Source: Faecalibacterium sp. An121 (GTDB lineage: Bacteria; Bacillota; Clostridia; Oscillospirales; Ruminococcaceae). From it: a stretch of DNA of 64,000 bases. Below are positions 33,843 through 42,751 of the stretch, one piece after another. The notes under the pieces were generated by a model. It was given only the letters and a program-made list of their open reading frames with translations, made no database searches and was not told where the DNA came from. The DNA lies in assembly GCF_002160915.1 (NCBI RefSeq), contig NZ_NFLM01000014.1, forward strand, positions 1 through 64,000. The letters are read 5' to 3'. The number at the start of each line of letters is the position of its first letter. The stretch's first letter is position 1. Position numbers and translations under genes: made by a program.

Positions 33843-34007
33843 ATGAACTCGACCAAAGTGATGCTTTCAGCAGTAATGGTGATGTTGTTGTCTATTTTTA
33901 TTGCTTTGGTAGACATAGGCAGAAACACATGGTTGAGCGGTGTTTCGATAATCTTGGTGGTATTAGCAATCATCATCTTTATTGTCGGCCTTTTTATAAA
34001 GAAATAG
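33843..34007 (+). CDS. Small two-segment membrane protein, 54 residues
   Basis: MNSTKVMLSAVMVMLLSIFI, ALVDIGRNTWLSG, VSIILVVLAIIIFIVGLFIK, K. Two hydrophobic segments joined by a short polar turn. AAGGAGG ends 7 nt before the ATG at 33843; another ATG at 33837 is too close. A promoter lies upstream and a perfect terminator 20 bp downstream, so it forms a complete one-gene unit lying opposite to its neighbours. No family recognised; small membrane toxins, or regulators of envelope proteins, have this shape. Confidence 0.7.
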   Translation: MNSTKVMLSAVMVMLLSIFIALVDIGRNTWLSGVSIILVVLAIIIFIVGLFIKK

Positions 34008-34027
34008 GTTCCTTCAAGCGATATAAA

Positions 34028-34060
34028 GGGCAAGCAGATAATAACCTGCTTGCCCTCTTT
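34028..34060 (+). terminator. Terminator of the small membrane protein gene
   Basis: GGGCAAGCAG (34028-34037), loop ATAATAAC, CTGCTTGCCC (34046-34055), then TCTTTTT. A textbook 10-bp stem. It ends just at the 3' end of the converging methylase-helicase gene. Confidence 0.9.
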
Positions 34061-37000
34061 TTACCTTTCCTTGTTGTGTTGTTTTAGTTTCTTTTCAGTA
34101 GCGTAGGGCGGCACCGTGCGTTTCAAGCTATCTATCACCGATGGGCGGTGCTCGCCGCCCTGTTCAGTCTCCGGTTCTTCCCGCTCCGGTTCAGGGCGGC
34201 CCTCCATGTTCAGCAAGGTGTCCAGCTCGGCCAGACGGGCGGATTTTTCAGCCAGCTCCGCTTCTTTGGGGAAAGGCTTTTCCACTTCCACTTGCGCCGC
34301 GTCCCGCTGCTGGTACAAAGTTTGCAGCTGGTTCTCGGCGCGGGCGATGCGGTCGGGGAAGTTGTCCAGCGCGTTGTCCAGGCGGGTCAGGTTGCCGCGG
34401 GCGTCGGTGCCGAGGGGAACGAAGTGACTGCTTGCACCACGCAGCACGGCCTGGTACTCGTTGCGGAAGGTATCAAAGCGCAAGTCGAGGCCAAAGCCGC
34501 GATAATTACCCAGCGTCACCGTCTCGGCGGTGGGCATTTCCTTGCAGGCCAGAAGCAGCCGCTCGCCTGCGGCCAGCTTGTCCTCAAAGTGCATCCCTTT
34601 CACGGTCATGCCGCAGAAACCGTCCTTCACCTGGGGGTTCGATTCAACTACTTTTGCATCCTGTTGCAGGGCGGCGATCTCCGTTTTCTTACACTGGATG
34701 CTGGCCGGAAACTCTTTGAGCAGCTTATCCTCCAGCCGGTACTTCTGGCTCTGGTGGTCGGCTTTGAGAACTTTCAGCTTTGCTACCTCCACATCCAGAT
34801 TCATCTTTTCCTTGATGAGCGGGTTTCCGGCACACAGCGCCTTGACCTCGGCGTAGCTGAGGACCTGCTCGTCCACATCCTCGCAGCTTCGCACTGGGCT
34901 TTTGCTGGTCATGATCTGGCCGATGAAGCGCTGTTTATTTTCAAGCGTTTGCCAGAGGTACGCATCGAATGTTCCTTCCGTGACGTAATTGTAAATCTGC
35001 ACCGTCTTGTTCCGATTGCCCTGCCGGATGATGCGGCCGTTGCGCTGGGTCATGTCCGAGGGTTTCCAGCCCACATCCAGATGATGGACGGCCACCAACC
35101 GGTCCTGCACGTTGGTGCCCGCCCCCATTTTTGCCGTACTGCCAAGCAAAATGCGCACCTGTCCGGTGCGCACTTTGGAGAACAATTCCTTCTTCTTGGC
35201 CTCGGTGTCGGCCGTGTGGATAAAGGCGACCTCGCTTTCCGGCACGCCCGCCGCCAGTAGTTTTTTCTTCACATCATCGTAGACGTTAAACTGCCCATCC
35301 CCCTTGGGTGTGGACAAATCGCAGAACAGGAGTTGGGTCAATTTGTCCGTTTTGCCTTCCTCCCAGATACGCAGCACGTTGGATACGCAGGCGTTCAGCT
35401 TGCTGTTTGGGTCATCGGGCAAAAGAGGGTTCATGAGGCGCTGATCGAGTCCAATTTTCCGCCCATCATTCGTTATACACAACATATTGTCCTCGGAAGC
35501 ATCCACCATCCCGGCGTTGATCTTGCCCGCCCGCTCGGAGAGAGACTGCACCATTTCCTTCTGAATTTCAGAGGGCTTGACCAGCACCGTCTCGAACTTT
35601 GCCTCCGGCACAGGCAGGTGGAGCTGGTCACTGGTCTTGATGTCCGCTACCTCTTTGAACATAGTCATAAGTTCGGGGAGGTTGAAGAATTTTGCAAAGC
35701 GGGTCCGCGCCCGGTAGCCGGTGCCCTCGGGGGCCAGTTCAATGGAGGTGGTGGTCTCCCCAAAGGTGGACGCCCAGCAGTCAAAATGCGTCAGCCCCTT
35801 TTGTTGCAACGTGCCGTACTGCAAATAACGCATGACCGTAAACAATTCGGTCATGGAGTTGCTCACAGGCGTACCCGTAGCGAATACCACGCCCCGGCCT
35901 CCGGTCAGCTCATCCATATAGCGACACTTACCGAACATATCGCTGGACTTCTGGGCTTCGGACGTAGATAAACCAGCGACATTGCGCATTTTAGTTACAA
36001 GAAAAAGGTTCTTAAAGCTGTGAGACTCATCCACAAACAGCCTGTCTACACCCAATTCTTCAAAGGTTACTACATCGTCCTTGCGCTCGGTAGCCCGCAG
36101 TTTTTCAAGTTTCATTTCCAGCTGCTTGCGGCTTTTCTCCATCTGCTTGATGGTAAATTTCTCCCCGGAGGAATGTTTCAGCTCGGCAATGCCGCTCTGG
36201 ATCTCGTCGATCTGCTCCTGGATGATGCGCTCCTGCCGCTCAAAGGAAAGGGGGATTTTCTCAAACTGACTGTGGCCGATGATGACCGCGTCGTAGTCCC
36301 CGGTGGCAATGCGAGCGCAGAACTTCTTCCGGTTGGCTGTCTCAAAGTCCTTTTTGCTGGCCACCAGCAATTTTGCACTCGGGTAGAGATGCAAAAAATC
36401 CTGCGCCCACTGGAGGGTCAGGTGGTTCGGCACCACGAAAAGGGACTTCTGGCACAGGCCCAGCCGCTTTGCCTCCATGGCCGAGGCAGCCATCTCAAAG
36501 GTTTTGCCCGCGCCCACCTCGTGGGCCAGCAGGGTGTTCCCGCCGTACAGCACATGGGCAATGGCGTTCCGCTGGTGTTCCCGCAGGGTGATCTCCGGGT
36601 TCATGCCCACAAAATGGATGTGGCTGCCGTCGTACTCCCGGGGTCGGGCGGAATTGAACAGCTCGTTGTACTGTTTAACCAAACTTTCACGCCGCTGCGG
36701 GTCTTGCCAAATCCAGTTAGCAAAGGCATCCTTGATGGCCTGCTGCTTCTGCCCGGCCAGCATGGTCTCCTTTTTGTTCAGCACCCGCTTGGGCTTGCCG
36801 CTGTCATCCTCCACGGTATCATAGACCCGCGCATCCCGGAGATTGAGGGTATCCTCCAGAATCTTGTAGGCACTGGCCCGGGCCGTGCCGAAGGTCTCGT
36901 AGGCTATAACGTCGTTGCGGTTTGTTTTGGTCTTGCCCTCAATACGCCACTCCGCCGTCGCCGGGGAAAATTTGACCCGAATGGCGTACCTTAAATAAAA

Positions 37001-40000
37001 GGGAATTTGAAACGTCTCGTTCATGAACTTTTGGATAACGTCGGGACTGATCCAGGTCGCCCCCAGCCGCACGTCGATTTCGGTGGCATCCAGGTCCTTG
37101 GGTTGGGCGGCGGTCAGGGCTTCCACGTTGACCTCAAAAGCCGGGTCATTCGCAGCGGCCAGCTTGGCGATCTGCAGCTTGTTGCGGACGTTGCCGGACA
37201 GGTACTCGTCAGCGGTTTGCCAGCCCGCTTCCGGGTCGCTCACATCCTCCGAAGGGTCTTTGAAAATCACGCCCCGCAGCTCGCCGGTGATACGCTCAAA
37301 ATCTTCCGGCGTGCCCAAAAGTTCCGCCATATAGGACAAATCAACCTTGCCCTTTTCCCCGATGGACACCGCCAGCGCTTCGGCAGGGGTGTCCACATGA
37401 GTGACAGTACGTTCGGGCCGGATGGTCCGCTTTGTGAACATATCTGCCTTGCTTTTCAGTTTGCCGTTTTCGTCCAGGTTTTCCAGGGAGCAGAGCAGGT
37501 AGTAAGACGAATCGTCCTCAAAAAGCCGACCGTTTTTGCGGTCATTGAGCAGACCATATTTAGCGGTAAAAGCATCGTAGGCGGCGTTCAGCTCAGCCTG
37601 TTTGGCGGCAATGTCCGCCTCCGGAAAATCTTCCAACTGGTAAGAAATCAGCTCGTTGACGATGCCTCGCAGCTCCACCATCCCCTTGACCCGCTCCTTC
37701 GCGTCGCCGCTCAGCTCCACCGGCGTCATGACCGAATTTTCGCGGTAGTAGACCTCACCGTCCACCACCGTATAGGAGAAGTTTTTAACGCTCGGGTTGG
37801 CGGGCAGGATGCGGGAAGCGTGCTCGTCCAACTCGGTGCCGGCCTTTTCGATGGCAACGTACCAGCCTTGAATTTTTGCGGTGGCCTCTTTGAGCTGTTT
37901 GGCCAGGTCGGCCCCCTCGATAGGGTTTACCGTCACATCCTCCCGGCCATACTGGGTGTTCTCGCTCGAGAAAATGCCCAGCACCATGTCGGGGTGGTCC
38001 ACGAAATACTGGTTGATGGTAAAACCCTCGGGCGTCCGCCCCACCTGCACCCACTCTGGTTCCCGGTCGATGGGCCGTTCCAGCTTCTGCAAAAAGAGGA
38101 TGTCGGAAACCACTTCCGTGCCTGCGTTGGCCTTGAAGGCATTGTTGGGCAGGCGTACTGCGCCCAGCAGGTCGGCCCGCTGGGCCAGGTACTTGCGGGC
38201 GGAGCTGTCCTTGGAATCCATCGTGAAACGGCTGGTGACAAACGCCACGATACCGCCCGGCCTCACCTGGTCGAGCGCTTTCACGAAGAAATAATTGTGG
38301 ATGGAAAAGCCAAGGTTGTTGTAGGCTTTGTCGTTGACTTTGTAATTACCGAAGGGCACATTGCCTACGGCGAGGTCGTAAAAATCCCGCTGGCTGGTGG
38401 TCTCAAAGCCAGCCACCGTGATATTGGCCTCCGGGTAAAGCTGGCGGGCGATGCGTCCGGTGATGCTGTCCAGCTCTACGCCATACAGGCGGCTGCCGGC
38501 CATGCTCTCCGGCAGCATCCCGAAGAAGTTGCCCACGCCGCAGGAGGGTTCCAGAATATTGCCGGTGGTGAAACCAATCCGCTCCACCGTGTCGTAGATG
38601 GCGCGGATGACGGTGGGGCTGGTGTAGTGGGCATTCAGGGTGCTGGCTCGGGCGGCGGCGTACTCCTCGGGGGAAAGCAGCTCTTTCAGTTGCGTGTACT
38701 CTCTGGCCCAGCTGTCTTTATCCGGGTCGAAAGCGTCCGCCAGGCCGCCCCAGCCGACGTACTGGGACAGGATTTCCTGTTCCTCCGGTGTCGCACTGCG
38801 TCCTTCCGCCTCGATGGCCTGCAGGGTGCGGATGGCATCGATGTTGCGGGCAAACTTCTGCTTGGGCCCGCCCTCGCCCAGATGCTCGTCGGTGATGCGG
38901 AAGTTTCGGGCAGGTGGGGCAGGAATTTCAGGCTGCGGCTGGTCAACATGGAGCCGTTCGACCACCACATCGTAGGGCAGGTGTGTTTCCTCTGCCGGGT
39001 AGGCTGCCATCGGTTCCGTTGGAACGGCAGGCTGTGTGGTGAGCTGTGCTTTCCGATCTTCGATCTGCTCCCAAAGGGCGTTGCGCTGCTCGCTGCTCAA
39101 ATTCAGATCTTCGGCCCATTGATAGTCCAGAGACACCACTTCGAGGGCATCTGCATCGGCTGCGTGTTCAATGGATTTGCTCCAGTAGTCAAACTCCACC
39201 GCCCGGGCCAAAACAGTCTCCAGTTTTTCCAGCTCGGGTTGAGGCATCTTTTTCCAGATGTCATCTTCCTCGCGCTGGCCGCTCCGGATGGTAAAGCCTT
39301 CTCCGTCATCGTGCCGGGAGACAGTATAGACGAGCGTATCCGGCACACCGTTGATCTTGCAGGACAGGTGATACTCTTTCTCCCGGGACACCGCCGAGTA
39401 GCTGCTGCTTTCCAGACGGATGTCGGTTACATCTTCTGCCGTTAAGGTTTTCTGAAACTGGGCGGAAACAGTCTCCTTAGTTGCCTCAGCATCCGCCACC
39501 ACCTGCCGAATAAAGGGGTCGCTATCCAGCTTTTCCGGGTCCACAAGCTGGCCGTTCACAATGCCGCGCTCGGCCAGTCTTTCCCGCAGAATTTCGCCTT
39601 CCGTGGGAACCGTCTGCTCCGCCTCGTCCCGATATTGCCCCGTGGCAATCAGGACGTGGATGCGCTTTTCTACCTCCGACCATTTCAGACGTTGCTCCTG
39701 TCCTTTGGGATAGGAACGCAGCTTGACGCCGCTGGCATCGTAGTCGAGGAAGCCATTACTGCCATCCTGAAACGTCCAGCTCTGGCCACCAGTACCGTAT
39801 TCCTGCTTCAGAAAGGCGGTTCGCTCTTTGGCGCTGTGATGTTCAGCATAGTAGGCCGCAATACGTTCTTTTCCGTTCGCAAACCCGCTGCCGGAGGCCA
39901 GGGCCGCCCGCCAATCCGCCTCGGAAAAGGAAAAAGCGGAGACTTGTTCGGTCTCCGCTCGCCGGTCGATCTGTTCAATTTGCTCCGCCTCAGTGACGAA

Positions 40001-41128
40001 AAAACTCAGTTGAAAATCAACTCGTTCCGGATCGCTTCCTCGGCCTGCATTTTCAGAGCGTTCATGTGCTGCACCCAGGCCATCTGCTGCGCCGCTTTGT
40101 CCGGGGCTGGGTTCTGTTTCAGCAGCTCCTCCATCTGCCGGTCCAAGCGGTCTTTCGCTGTCCGGTCGATCTCCGCCAGGTGCGGGTACAGTTTCCCGCT
40201 CAACAGCAGGTGATTGTACAGGATGGGCCGGTTCTCCTTCAGATAGGTTTTCCGCATCCTGCCGTACTTGCCCAGAGGTGTCTGCGGCTGATTCAGCTCG
40301 ATGTTCGGGACCAGATAGTCCCCGTTCTGCGTGTACTGCAATGCTGTGCTGCTCATCCCAAAGTCTCCTTTCTTCTGCGATGTCGCGTTCCACCTGCCGG
40401 AGCACCGCTGCGATCTGCAGCAGCACCTCGCGGCTGCTCTCTCTGACGGCGGTGCCCAGGGCGGCCACGGTGGCCGGCGTGTTGAACTCATAAATGTTTC
40501 GGAACGTCTCAGCTCCAAAGTGGTTTTCGGGGGCGTAGCCGCACCGGGACAAGAGGGCAAATGTGGTGCTAGCGGTGACGGCCCGTTTGAAGGCAAGCCC
40601 TCTGTTGAGTTCATCGTACTCCTCCAGCATGGAATTTGCAAGGATGCCGCTGATCTCCTGTCTATGATCGGCCCAGTAGGCGTCTGCCAGCTGTCCCGCT
40701 GCATCCGCCAGCTGCTGGGGCAAGGTGTCTGCGGTGGTGCCATAGCGGCGCTCCAGCATAGCCTTTACCGGGATTCCATGCCGGTCCTCCAGTGTCCACA
40801 GCCAGGGGTCGCGGGAGTTTTGCCGGGTGCCGGTGTCGGCCAGATCGAACACATACCGCAGGCGCAGCCGGTCGCCCGCATCGTCCAGCAGGGCGATGCC
40901 CTTGGACCCGCGCCGGACATAGCGGTTCATGCGGTCGTTCCAGACATCGTAGGATGCGCAGGCGGTGGCATTGGGGCGCTGGGCGTAGATCATGAGCTGG
41001 TCAGGGTAAGGGTACTTGTACAGCCTGCCGGCTGTCGCCAAAAAGCCTGCCCAGCGCTCCCAGTTTCCGGTCAGACGGCGGGCGGTGTCCTCGGCGAGTT
41101 GCGCGTAGTAGAGTGTTTTTTGAGACAT
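34061..41128 (-). CDS. Giant methylase-helicase polyvalent protein of the conjugative element
   Basis: 2355 residues. In order: an N-terminal antirestriction/polyvalent-type region (YPYPDQLMIYAQRPNATACA), a Pro/Gly/Glu-rich linker (~255-375), LPD-like regions, an N6-adenine methylase-like domain (LEPSCGVGNFFGMLPESMAG ~858; GNVPFGNY ~921), then a superfamily 2 helicase (Walker A LLAHEVGAGKTFE ~1533; DRLFVDESHSFKNL ~1694; RNGRIIRQGNRNKTV C-terminal motif VI) and a coiled-coil tail. The catalytic N-P-P-[FY] is changed to NVPF. Such proteins are standard in these elements and may protect or unwind incoming DNA. ATG at 41128 follows GGAGGCGTC. A second gene is nested in its linker. Confidence 0.85.
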   Translation of the reverse strand: MSQKTLYYAQLAEDTARRLTGNWERWAGFLATAGRLYKYPYPDQLMIYAQRPNATACASYDVWNDRMNRYVRRGSKGIALLDDAGDRLRLRYVFDLADTGTRQNSRDPWLWTLEDRHGIPVKAMLERRYGTTADTLPQQLADAAGQLADAYWADHRQEISGILANSMLEEYDELNRGLAFKRAVTASTTFALLSRCGYAPENHFGAETFRNIYEFNTPATVAALGTAVRESSREVLLQIAAVLRQVERDIAEERRLWDEQHSIAVHAERGLSGPEHRAESAADTSGQVRQDAENLSEGEPAHPVQSPAVERETVPAPGGDRPDSERPLGPADGGAAETEPSPGQSGAADGLGAAHERSENAGRGSDPERVDFQLSFFVTEAEQIEQIDRRAETEQVSAFSFSEADWRAALASGSGFANGKERIAAYYAEHHSAKERTAFLKQEYGTGGQSWTFQDGSNGFLDYDASGVKLRSYPKGQEQRLKWSEVEKRIHVLIATGQYRDEAEQTVPTEGEILRERLAERGIVNGQLVDPEKLDSDPFIRQVVADAEATKETVSAQFQKTLTAEDVTDIRLESSSYSAVSREKEYHLSCKINGVPDTLVYTVSRHDDGEGFTIRSGQREEDDIWKKMPQPELEKLETVLARAVEFDYWSKSIEHAADADALEVVSLDYQWAEDLNLSSEQRNALWEQIEDRKAQLTTQPAVPTEPMAAYPAEETHLPYDVVVERLHVDQPQPEIPAPPARNFRITDEHLGEGGPKQKFARNIDAIRTLQAIEAEGRSATPEEQEILSQYVGWGGLADAFDPDKDSWAREYTQLKELLSPEEYAAARASTLNAHYTSPTVIRAIYDTVERIGFTTGNILEPSCGVGNFFGMLPESMAGSRLYGVELDSITGRIARQLYPEANITVAGFETTSQRDFYDLAVGNVPFGNYKVNDKAYNNLGFSIHNYFFVKALDQVRPGGIVAFVTSRFTMDSKDSSARKYLAQRADLLGAVRLPNNAFKANAGTEVVSDILFLQKLERPIDREPEWVQVGRTPEGFTINQYFVDHPDMVLGIFSSENTQYGREDVTVNPIEGADLAKQLKEATAKIQGWYVAIEKAGTELDEHASRILPANPSVKNFSYTVVDGEVYYRENSVMTPVELSGDAKERVKGMVELRGIVNELISYQLEDFPEADIAAKQAELNAAYDAFTAKYGLLNDRKNGRLFEDDSSYYLLCSLENLDENGKLKSKADMFTKRTIRPERTVTHVDTPAEALAVSIGEKGKVDLSYMAELLGTPEDFERITGELRGVIFKDPSEDVSDPEAGWQTADEYLSGNVRNKLQIAKLAAANDPAFEVNVEALTAAQPKDLDATEIDVRLGATWISPDVIQKFMNETFQIPFYLRYAIRVKFSPATAEWRIEGKTKTNRNDVIAYETFGTARASAYKILEDTLNLRDARVYDTVEDDSGKPKRVLNKKETMLAGQKQQAIKDAFANWIWQDPQRRESLVKQYNELFNSARPREYDGSHIHFVGMNPEITLREHQRNAIAHVLYGGNTLLAHEVGAGKTFEMAASAMEAKRLGLCQKSLFVVPNHLTLQWAQDFLHLYPSAKLLVASKKDFETANRKKFCARIATGDYDAVIIGHSQFEKIPLSFERQERIIQEQIDEIQSGIAELKHSSGEKFTIKQMEKSRKQLEMKLEKLRATERKDDVVTFEELGVDRLFVDESHSFKNLFLVTKMRNVAGLSTSEAQKSSDMFGKCRYMDELTGGRGVVFATGTPVSNSMTELFTVMRYLQYGTLQQKGLTHFDCWASTFGETTTSIELAPEGTGYRARTRFAKFFNLPELMTMFKEVADIKTSDQLHLPVPEAKFETVLVKPSEIQKEMVQSLSERAGKINAGMVDASEDNMLCITNDGRKIGLDQRLMNPLLPDDPNSKLNACVSNVLRIWEEGKTDKLTQLLFCDLSTPKGDGQFNVYDDVKKKLLAAGVPESEVAFIHTADTEAKKKELFSKVRTGQVRILLGSTAKMGAGTNVQDRLVAVHHLDVGWKPSDMTQRNGRIIRQGNRNKTVQIYNYVTEGTFDAYLWQTLENKQRFIGQIMTSKSPVRSCEDVDEQVLSYAEVKALCAGNPLIKEKMNLDVEVAKLKVLKADHQSQKYRLEDKLLKEFPASIQCKKTEIAALQQDAKVVESNPQVKDGFCGMTVKGMHFEDKLAAGERLLLACKEMPTAETVTLGNYRGFGLDLRFDTFRNEYQAVLRGASSHFVPLGTDARGNLTRLDNALDNFPDRIARAENQLQTLYQQRDAAQVEVEKPFPKEAELAEKSARLAELDTLLNMEGRPEPEREEPETEQGGEHRPSVIDSLKRTVPPYATEKKLKQHNKER
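40006..40356 (-). CDS. tnpV: TnpV family protein nested out of frame in the methylase-helicase gene
   Basis: 116 residues: YTQNGDYLVPNIELNQPQTP, LGKYGRMRKTYLKENRPILY, NHLLLSGKLYPHLAEIDRTA and AQQMAWVQHMNALKMQAEEA, an almost complete match to the TnpV family of transposon-encoded proteins, as I know it. AAAGGAG stands 8 nt before the ATG. It lies wholly within residues ~258-374 of the large protein, in the +1 frame on the same strand, exactly where that protein is low-complexity linker. Function of TnpV is not established. Both frames appear to be real genes. Confidence 0.82.
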   Translation of the reverse strand: MSSTALQYTQNGDYLVPNIELNQPQTPLGKYGRMRKTYLKENRPILYNHLLLSGKLYPHLAEIDRTAKDRLDRQMEELLKQNPAPDKAAQQMAWVQHMNALKMQAEEAIRNELIFN

Positions 41129-41148
41129 GACGCCTCCTTTCACGAAAA

Positions 41149-41181
41149 AAGCGGAAAGCCATCCGTTGTGGCTTTCCGCTT
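41149..41181 (-). terminator. Terminator after the SAM methyltransferase gene
   Basis: AAGCGGAAAGCCA (41149-41161) and TGGCTTTCCGCTT (41169-41181) form a 13-bp stem; on the minus strand TTTTCG follows. It separates the methyltransferase from the giant gene, suggesting the methyltransferase is an inserted, self-contained cargo unit. Confidence 0.8.
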
Positions 41182-41201
41182 ACGATTTTTGCTTATTCTT
41201 T

Positions 41202-41930
41202 TTATGCTACGGCCTTCACCAGCAGCATCATGGGGCGGCGCAATTCGTCCCGCATCCCGGGCAAGTCCAGCATCTTCTGGGAGGGCTGGGCTTCCTCCAC
41301 CGCGTCGATGATAAAGCCGCTGGCGCGTAGTCCCATCAAGATTTGGGTAAGGGTGTGATGCTGCTTTTTCACCTCGCAGCCCAGAAAGTGGGTCAGGCGC
41401 TCCCCCGGCATAAAGTAATCATCTACCGGCCAGTAGAGGGGCTGGCCGGCCTCATCATAGATCCAGTCCTGGCCGGGCCGGGCGGTGAATACCGGGTGCT
41501 CGATATTGAACAGAAACACCCCGCCCGGCCGCAGCGTATGGCGCACCTTCCGGTATATCGCATCAAGGTCTGCGATGTAGTGCAAAGCCAGGTTGGAGAC
41601 CACGCAGTCCCACCTTTCTGCCGGGTATTCGTAGTCCTCAATGCCGCAGACGCGGTAGGTGATCCGGCTGTCGGCGTTGCGCTGCTCTGCCTCGGCGATC
41701 ATCCGGTGGCTGAGGTCGATTCCCAGCACCTCCGCCGCGCCCTGTTCCGCCGCATACTTACAGTGCCACCCATACCCACACCCCAGGTCCAGCACGGCTT
41801 TGCCCTCCAGAAGCGGAAACAGCGGCTGCAGCTGATGCCACTCCCCCGCCGCGGGCAGCCCGCCCTGGCTGCGGCCCATCTTGGCGTATTCCTCAAAGAA
41901 ATGCGGGTCATCGTATTCGTTGTATGCCAT
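41202..41930 (-). CDS. Class I SAM-dependent methyltransferase
   Basis: 242 residues: VLDLGCGYGWHCKYAAEQGA (motif I), LGIDLSHRMIAEAEQRN, DCVVSNLALHYIADLDAIYR (motif IV) and LRPGGVFLFNIEHPVFTA. Typical of UbiE/small-molecule methyltransferases; substrate unknown. ATG at 41930 has GGATGGAGGATAAAGCCG before it; the frame up to 41990 is not needed. Sits among conjugation genes with its own terminator, so probably cargo. Confidence 0.87.
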   Translation of the reverse strand: MAYNEYDDPHFFEEYAKMGRSQGGLPAAGEWHQLQPLFPLLEGKAVLDLGCGYGWHCKYAAEQGAAEVLGIDLSHRMIAEAEQRNADSRITYRVCGIEDYEYPAERWDCVVSNLALHYIADLDAIYRKVRHTLRPGGVFLFNIEHPVFTARPGQDWIYDEAGQPLYWPVDDYFMPGERLTHFLGCEVKKQHHTLTQILMGLRASGFIIDAVEEAQPSQKMLDLPGMRDELRRPMMLLVKAVA

Positions 41931-41986
41931 CGGCTTTATCCTCCATCCATCGGTTGTCTGCATTATACAAACTTTCGAAAACCAAG

Positions 41987-42529
41987 TCAATCAGACCTTT
42001 CGCTCCACCCTTTTTCTTTGTGCTTACGGGGCAACTTGCCCGCAGCCTCTTTGGGCCGCGTTTCTTTCAGCTCTTTTAACACTGACTTTCGCAAGCTCGG
42101 CTTAAGGGGATGTTTCCAGCGGCTGAAAGCAACATCCTTCGGCTCCATCGCGCCCGGTTCATAGGCGCGGACCCGGTCAAAGCCCAGGTCTTTCCGCATC
42201 TGCTTCAAGATGCCCATAACCTCGGGACTTTGGTTGAGGGACGCCATCCGGGTATAATCGTCCACCAGGTAGTTTTGGCCCTGCCGCACATGGAGCAGGT
42301 CTGCGGCGCTGGGCGGGTCCTCCCGCTGGACGCCGAAGGTCAGCCGGGCACCCGGCAGATCTTCATTGTTGTAGGGCTGCGCCCTCAACTCTTTGAAACG
42401 TGCTGCGGCCTGCTCATAGGTGTCGAAAAGCTCAATGGGTGTGTAGGGCTTGCTTCCCGCTGCGCCGGTCCAGGTGGCGAGGTCGGGGATGATATAGCAC
42501 TGCCATTTGCTGTCTTTTTCGTCTGCCAT
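41987..42529 (-). CDS. YodL-domain mobile-element protein
   Basis: 180 residues. The N-terminus CYIIPDLATWTG, FDTYEQAAARFKELRAQPYN, ARLTFGVQREDPPSAADLLH, VRQGQNYLVDDYTRM and LGFDRVRAYEP follow the YodL pattern seen in large proteins of conjugative elements. The C-terminal tail is basic. Function unknown. AAGGAGGGCCT precedes the start. It lies 9 bp after the TTAP gene in the same operon. Confidence 0.75.
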   Translation of the reverse strand: MADEKDSKWQCYIIPDLATWTGAAGSKPYTPIELFDTYEQAAARFKELRAQPYNNEDLPGARLTFGVQREDPPSAADLLHVRQGQNYLVDDYTRMASLNQSPEVMGILKQMRKDLGFDRVRAYEPGAMEPKDVAFSRWKHPLKPSLRKSVLKELKETRPKEAAGKLPRKHKEKGWSERSD

Positions 42530-42538
42530 AGGCCCTCC

Positions 42539-42751
42539 TTAGATAAAATCGGGGTACAGTTCCAACGCGTCAAATTCGGCATCGGTCATGCCGGCCAGCT
42601 TGTCCAGAGTGCTGTCGGTCAGGTCCCGCAGCTCCATTTCAGACCAGGTGAGGTAGCTGCGCATCTCGGTCAGAACCTCGATCAGCCGCTCCCGGTTGCC
42701 AGTGTTGTAGAGGGCCATCAAGTTGACTTCTTCATAGGTGAAGTTTTTCAT
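42539..42751 (-). CDS. Transposon-transfer assisting family protein
   Basis: 70 residues, acidic and helical: FTYEEVNLMALYNTGNRERL, IEVLTEMRSYLTWSEMELRD, STLDKLAGMTDAEFDALELY. Matches the short transposon-transfer assisting family common beside topB in these elements. Overlaps the preceding gene by 4 bp. No biochemical role known. Confidence 0.75.
   Translation of the reverse strand: MKNFTYEEVNLMALYNTGNRERLIEVLTEMRSYLTWSEMELRDLTDSTLDKLAGMTDAEFDALELYPDFI

Noticed and set aside
37007-39445. 812-codon open frame on the plus strand inside the methylase-helicase gene
   Set aside because: It mirrors a real gene with clear methylase and helicase motifs on the other strand; the translated product is low-complexity Val/Gly/His-rich text without motifs. 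Typical antisense shadow of GC-rich DNA.
40357-40743. Upstream extension of the TnpV frame (to 245 codons)
   Set aside because: The extension is antisense-like filler rich in Pro/Arg/Ser; TnpV homology and a strong ribosome site begin at 40356.
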